A stretch of 64,000 nucleotides of DNA from Flavobacterium saccharophilum (GTDB taxonomy: Bacteria > Bacteroidota > Bacteroidia > Flavobacteriales > Flavobacteriaceae). The stretch covers positions 620,001 through 684,000 of the forward strand of contig NZ_FRBY01000003.1 in assembly GCF_900142735.1 (NCBI RefSeq), read 5' to 3'. The stretch's first letter is position 1; every line of letters begins with the position of its first letter. This document shows positions 60,291-64,000 of the stretch, piece after piece. The position numbers and the translations under genes are program-made. The notes under the pieces were generated by a model, which worked only from the letters and a program-made list of their open reading frames with translations, did not search any database and was not told the origin of the DNA.

Positions 60291-61175
60291 CTATAACCAA
60301 CTACGAAATTTATTTAAAATATTCATTTTTTTTCTGTCAAAAATAGATAATAAAATATAAATAAAATATCTACGGAATTTGACTTTAATAAATTTCATTG
60401 ATTCATAATCTTTCTGACTTTTGCATTTTTGATAAATATTATAAACATTTTCAGCAGTAATCATTTTTTCGTAAAAACCTACTCCGATGTCTTTCAGGTA
60501 ATAAATCCATTCTTTTGAAAGTAATCCGATACTTTTACTTAGGGTATTATATTCACACTGATATAATAAAACTACCTTTGGAGAATAATATACTTGATAA
60601 TTATTCATAAGCCTTAAAATTAATTCTAAGTCCTCGTATATACTGATTTCCGTCTTAAAAGCCCCTCCAATATTAGAAAAACATTCTTTTTTAATAAGCA
60701 TTGATCCTGTCCTCGGAAAAATATTTTTCTTCCACAGATTCTTGATGGGGTCTTTAACAATACCCTCTATTTTTAATTTTGAATAAATCTCTTCCTTACC
60801 ATCCTCAAATGTTTTTTTAAAATTTGCTACAAAAAAAGAAATCCCCGGCTTTTTCTTTAGCATTTCAAAAAATAGAGATAAACAATCTTTGGTTATAATG
60901 TCATCTGCATCTAAAAAAAAAACATACTCTGCATTTGAAGCTTCTACTCCATAATTTCTTGCTGCAGAAACACCTCCATTTTCTTTAGATATTATAGTAA
61001 TACGGCTATCTTTATAATTGGATAATAACGTGAGACTTTTATCAGTGGAGCCGTCGTCAACAATCAATAATTCAAAATCTTGAAAAGTTTGATTTAAAAC
61101 GGATTTAACAGTGTCCAAAATAGAATCCTCTTTATTATATAGAGGAATTATTACAGATATTAATGGAGAACTCAT
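60291..61175 (-). CDS. GT2 glycosyltransferase
   Basis: This 294-residue GT-A protein has VIIPLYNKEDSILDTVKSVL, VDDGSTDKSLTLL, NGGVSAARNYGVE and the DxD FFLDADDIITKD. This is the standard polysaccharide GT2 form. Linkage and sugar are unknown. It starts 7 bases after the pyruvyltransferase stop in the run. Confidence 0.94.
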   Translation of the reverse strand: MSSPLISVIIPLYNKEDSILDTVKSVLNQTFQDFELLIVDDGSTDKSLTLLSNYKDSRITIISKENGGVSAARNYGVEASNAEYVFFLDADDIITKDCLSLFFEMLKKKPGISFFVANFKKTFEDGKEEIYSKLKIEGIVKDPIKNLWKKNIFPRTGSMLIKKECFSNIGGAFKTEISIYEDLELILRLMNNYQVYYSPKVVLLYQCEYNTLSKSIGLLSKEWIYYLKDIGVGFYEKMITAENVYNIYQKCKSQKDYESMKFIKVKFRRYFIYILLSIFDRKKMNILNKFRSWL

Positions 61176-61182
61176 TAAGAAA

Positions 61183-62280
61183 TTATTTAATATTTTGTTT
61201 AAAATATTCCAAAGAATCTTTGCGAAATAATTCTAGTTTAGAATTGATTGTATTCCAATCAATTTTTTCCAAAATTAGATCCTGATTTAAATCACTATAT
61301 TTTAAAATCAATCTATTCTCAAGACCAAACATCCTAAATAGTGAGTTAAAACGAGATAAACCTCGACCTACATTTCCATACCCAATAAAAGGTTTGTTAA
61401 AAATAATAGAAAAAACACAACCATGAAACGAATCAGTAACAACAAATTCAGCATCCTGAAAACCTCTCAACCAAGAAGTTACTGTTGGATATGTCCGGTC
61501 TTCAACTTTATCATTAATATTTGTAGACTTAACATTCACCGAAAATGCTGATCCTCCAATACGATCTACTACAGCATCAATCGTTTTTTTTCGATCACTA
61601 TTAATATCCAACATATATATTAAAACGTTTCCTTTACTTTTGGGTTCATTTTCTATCGCAATCAATTTATCGTAATCCTGTTTGGTTAATAACATTGTAG
61701 GATCAATATGATGTTTAACATCCACTTTAAAATGATTTTTACAAAGTTCTATTGAACTATCTTCCCGTACAGAAACGGCAACAAATTTATTCAATAAACT
61801 TTTGACCTCATTAGTTATCTCAGGCTCATGTTCCCAAACATCTTCTCCGAAAGATGCTGCATAAGAGATTTTTTTTGTTTTTGTTTTTTTAACAAAATCA
61901 AGAAAAAAATTCATAGCAGTATCACCTGTATATTCTAGTCTCCACACTTGATCACTTCCAACTATAATAGCGTCTAAATTTAGTTTAGTAACAATTTTAC
62001 TTAATTTTTTCTCTGAATCTAAAATTTCAGTTTTAGGAACAAAGTATTTATCTATGAAGTAAGTTGTGTTTTTAACGATTTCTTGCGAAACAAGGTGCGA
62101 ATTGATTAATAATTTCTTCTTTACGTTTTTTTTAATTAAGCTTAAAAAACTGACATTCCATTGTCTATCAATCAATACAACTTCAAATCCATTTTTTTGC
62201 AAATAATTTTGCAAAGCATATGCTTGTAATATTCCACCGTAATTTTTATGTAAAGGCAGTGTTAGAATTCCAACTTTCAT
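61183..62280 (-). CDS. Polysaccharide pyruvyl transferase family protein
   Basis: This 365-residue protein has the family order: VGILTLPLHKNYGGILQAYA, IIVGSDQVWRLEYTGD, SYAASFGED, VSVREDSSIELC, VDPTMLL-like HIDPTMLLTKQDY, and the late TDSFHGCVFSIIFNKPFI. It would add pyruvate ketals from phosphoenolpyruvate to capsule sugars. The neighbour upstream is the F420-hydrogenase-beta-like protein; the two families often co-occur in polysaccharide loci. Confidence 0.92.
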   Translation of the reverse strand: MKVGILTLPLHKNYGGILQAYALQNYLQKNGFEVVLIDRQWNVSFLSLIKKNVKKKLLINSHLVSQEIVKNTTYFIDKYFVPKTEILDSEKKLSKIVTKLNLDAIIVGSDQVWRLEYTGDTAMNFFLDFVKKTKTKKISYAASFGEDVWEHEPEITNEVKSLLNKFVAVSVREDSSIELCKNHFKVDVKHHIDPTMLLTKQDYDKLIAIENEPKSKGNVLIYMLDINSDRKKTIDAVVDRIGGSAFSVNVKSTNINDKVEDRTYPTVTSWLRGFQDAEFVVTDSFHGCVFSIIFNKPFIGYGNVGRGLSRFNSLFRMFGLENRLILKYSDLNQDLILEKIDWNTINSKLELFRKDSLEYFKQNIK

Positions 62281-62435
62281 TATAGTATATTGAATTATTA
62301 TATTATTGTATTCAGGAAAATAGTATTAATTCTATTTGTTTATAAATTAATATTTTTTAATTTATAAAGATTATCTAAGATACGCTCAAATCCTAATACA
62401 ATATTAATACTTTGTTATTTCCTGGAGCTTAAAAT

Positions 62436-63776
62436 TTAAATTCTAAATTTTGCTTTAAGTGCTCTAACTTTATGACTTACCTTTGTCATCATTTTTAACG
62501 TAAACAGATGATTACTCATTTTTTCATCAAACAAAATAGAAGACTGATAATTTTTCCATATGATTAGACTTTTTTTACGTGTTTTCATTCGTAATATTTG
62601 GATTATCTTTGTAATTAAATCTATTTCTTTAAAAATTCTTTTTCTTACAAATGGAATCAATTTTCTTTTTCGCGAAAAAACATCAACCCTAAATTTTAAA
62701 GCATCCTGTCTATGAATAAAACTACTTTTCTGAGATTTTATTATTAAACTTTCATCTAAAATCTGCAAATTTAATTCTCGTTTATAAATCCCTTCTTGTA
62801 TAATATAATCTGCTTTTTTTGAACGAGAAATAACTATAGAATTTCCAAGCCCATCTAATTTGTATTCATCTAACCATGCATCACCTAATGATATATCAGC
62901 TAATTCAGTAAGAACATCAGAACAAAAATCACAAGCATTAGATTTAAACAAACCTGTTCCCCACATATCACCAACAGTACTCATTTTCATTTGGTGAAAT
63001 TCGTTTTCCGAATCATATGCTCCAAAAGAATAATTAGATGATGTGCTTTTAACATCTTTGATTCGATACTCTTGATTTGAATAATTTGAAATAATACCTG
63101 CCTTTTTAGCAAGAAAATCCGTAAAAAATCTACTCTTAAGTCCCCCACAGATAATGCCAACTAAAAATGGTATTTTTTCCTTTAATTGTGGATTATAATG
63201 CTGCTTTAGGCGTATTGCTTTAATAAAACAAGCAACCCCAGATACACCAATTTTCCCTTCAACTTGATTAATTATATTAAATAATTCCTCAAGAGTTACT
63301 GGAATATATCTTGTTTTCGAAATTTTTATTATGTCATTAACATCACTAAAAAACTGATATTTATAACTACCTTCTACCTCTTTTACAATAAATAAATGAT
63401 CCACAATTTTATCCTCTAATAATTGCTTGAAAATATAAGTTGCAATTCCTCCTGAAGAAGATGTCTCTCTATATTCATTAGCAAATCCAACATAAGTATT
63501 TTCAAAACGACCTATATGAGGCCCATAATTAGAAGCGTCTTTTAGGAAAGTCACAGCTAATTTATCTTCGTCACAAACCTCTTCATCAGGATAAGGATTA
63601 AACGGACAGACTTTTATGCTTTCATAATTTATGAAAGCATCTATTTTTTGTGGGACCAAAAAACCATATTTATCCCATCCCATTTTAAGTGTTGATTTTG
63701 ATTCTGAGACACATACTCCGCAGCCAGTGCACAAATCTTGTTTAACAACATCTAAGACACTATACTTTTGGTTCAT
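62436..63776 (-). CDS. F420-hydrogenase/dehydrogenase beta-subunit-like Fe-S protein
   Basis: With ATG 63776 the product is 446 residues. It begins with a ferredoxin-like part, LCTGCGVCVSES, followed by VCPFNP, giving a [4Fe-4S]-type site. The FrhB-like domain follows: ETSSSGGIATYIFKQLL, SGVACFIKAIRL, GIICGGLKSRFF and CDFCSDVLTELADISLGDAW. In capsule loci such proteins accompany pyruvyl transferases; the reaction is unknown and F420 itself is unlikely. The frame is open up to ATG 63821; the shorter start fits the family's N-terminus better. The start overlaps the upstream gene's end by 17 bases and follows a run of 12 A. Confidence 0.88.
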   Translation of the reverse strand: MNQKYSVLDVVKQDLCTGCGVCVSESKSTLKMGWDKYGFLVPQKIDAFINYESIKVCPFNPYPDEEVCDEDKLAVTFLKDASNYGPHIGRFENTYVGFANEYRETSSSGGIATYIFKQLLEDKIVDHLFIVKEVEGSYKYQFFSDVNDIIKISKTRYIPVTLEELFNIINQVEGKIGVSGVACFIKAIRLKQHYNPQLKEKIPFLVGIICGGLKSRFFTDFLAKKAGIISNYSNQEYRIKDVKSTSSNYSFGAYDSENEFHQMKMSTVGDMWGTGLFKSNACDFCSDVLTELADISLGDAWLDEYKLDGLGNSIVISRSKKADYIIQEGIYKRELNLQILDESLIIKSQKSSFIHRQDALKFRVDVFSRKRKLIPFVRKRIFKEIDLITKIIQILRMKTRKKSLIIWKNYQSSILFDEKMSNHLFTLKMMTKVSHKVRALKAKFRI

Positions 63777-64000
63777 TTTTTTTTTTTGAGATAGTATTAA
63801 AGATAAAAAATCTTTCATCATTATTAATACCTAATAAAAATATAATTATTATAATGATAAATATTATCACAACTAATTTTGTTAAGGCCAAAATAAATTC
63901 ATTTTCTAAAAAAATATATTTATTAAACATAAAAATAATAATTATTGATAAAAAACTGACTAAAAATAACTTTAAGACTACTTGCTTTAAAAAACTCGAA
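63760..64000 (-). CDS. C-terminal end of a membrane protein, probable Wzx flippase (5' end outside window)
   Basis: An open minus-strand frame from the window edge (base 63999) to the stop TAG at 63760-63762 encodes 79 residues. Two hydrophobic helices (LFLVSFLSIIIIFMF and LVVIIFIIIIIIFLLG) are followed by a polar, basic tail (NTISKKKNEPKV). Position in a capsule locus that otherwise lacks a flippase suggests Wzx, but the fragment has no diagnostic motif. Its end overlaps the start of the Fe-S protein gene. Confidence 0.5.
   Translation of the reverse strand, partial: SSFLKQVVLKLFLVSFLSIIIIFMFNKYIFLENEFILALTKLVVIIFIIIIIIFLLGINNDERFFIFNTISKKKNEPKV

Noticed and set aside
62436..63776. Coenzyme F420 metabolism
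   Set aside because: The domain name is historical; the locus is a capsule cluster and no F420 biosynthesis gene is seen.

Overview
The window looks like a chromosomal segment of a Flavobacterium-like member of the Bacteroidota. It is AT-rich and has many small secreted or lipoprotein genes. Its promoters match the Bacteroidota -7 element TAnnTTTG. It carries a protein with a gliding-motility-type C-terminal sorting domain (type IX secretion), a bacillithiol gene (bshC), the DUF4295-L33-L28 cluster, and typical flavobacterial intergenic palindromes. I see no rRNA, tRNA, CRISPR array, insertion sequence or prophage.

Bases 1-13.9 kb form a polysaccharide utilisation region for acetylated (gluco)mannan. 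The plus-strand run is GH26 mannanase (cut by the window edge), GPH sugar symporter, GH130 mannosylglucose phosphorylase, cellobiose/mannobiose 2-epimerase, a second GH26 lipoprotein and a GH5 mannanase. A facing minus-strand run has a CE2-like esterase, a sialate-O-acetylesterase-like esterase, a GH3 beta-glucosidase and an aldo/keto reductase. The inferred path is deacetylation and endo-cleavage outside the cytoplasm, uptake of mannobiose, epimerisation to mannosyl-glucose, and phosphorolysis to mannose-1-phosphate plus glucose. No SusC/SusD pair or regulator is visible; they may lie upstream of base 1.

Bases 14-31 kb hold cell-wall and signalling genes (NlpC/P60 lipoprotein, L,D-transpeptidase, DUF1573 protein, histidine kinase with response regulator), a metallo-beta-lactamase-fold hydrolase, a GIY-YIG protein, and a B12-type radical SAM protein with an internal heptanucleotide array. 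They also hold a 1360-residue beta-propeller/Ig-like adhesin-type protein, an alpha/beta hydrolase, an SdpR/SdpI-like pair with a perfect operator palindrome, and an MHS-family transporter. Bases 31-49 kb are mostly housekeeping: bshC, ndk, DUF721, ftsY, DUF4295-rpmG-rpmB, cinA, an exonuclease, a 2-oxoacid dehydrogenase E2 and an Omp85-type protein. Mixed in are two NagX/HGSNAT-like membrane acyltransferases and an archaemetzincin-like lipoprotein.

Bases 49-64 kb are a capsule/exopolysaccharide locus: a PHP-type tyrosine phosphatase facing a BY-kinase (Wzc-like), a Wza-like exporter, an initiating sugar-phosphate transferase, WecG/TagA-type and GT2 glycosyltransferases, an EpsG-like polymerase, two hexapeptide acetyltransferases, a pyruvyltransferase, an F420-hydrogenase-beta-like protein, and the tail of a probable flippase at the window edge.

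The intergenic regions contain several families of dispersed palindromic or short-tandem repeats. Most notable are an 80-bp element whose central hairpin differs between its two copies by compensatory changes, a 100-bp palindromic element in both orientations, and 7-bp tandem arrays, one of them inside a gene.
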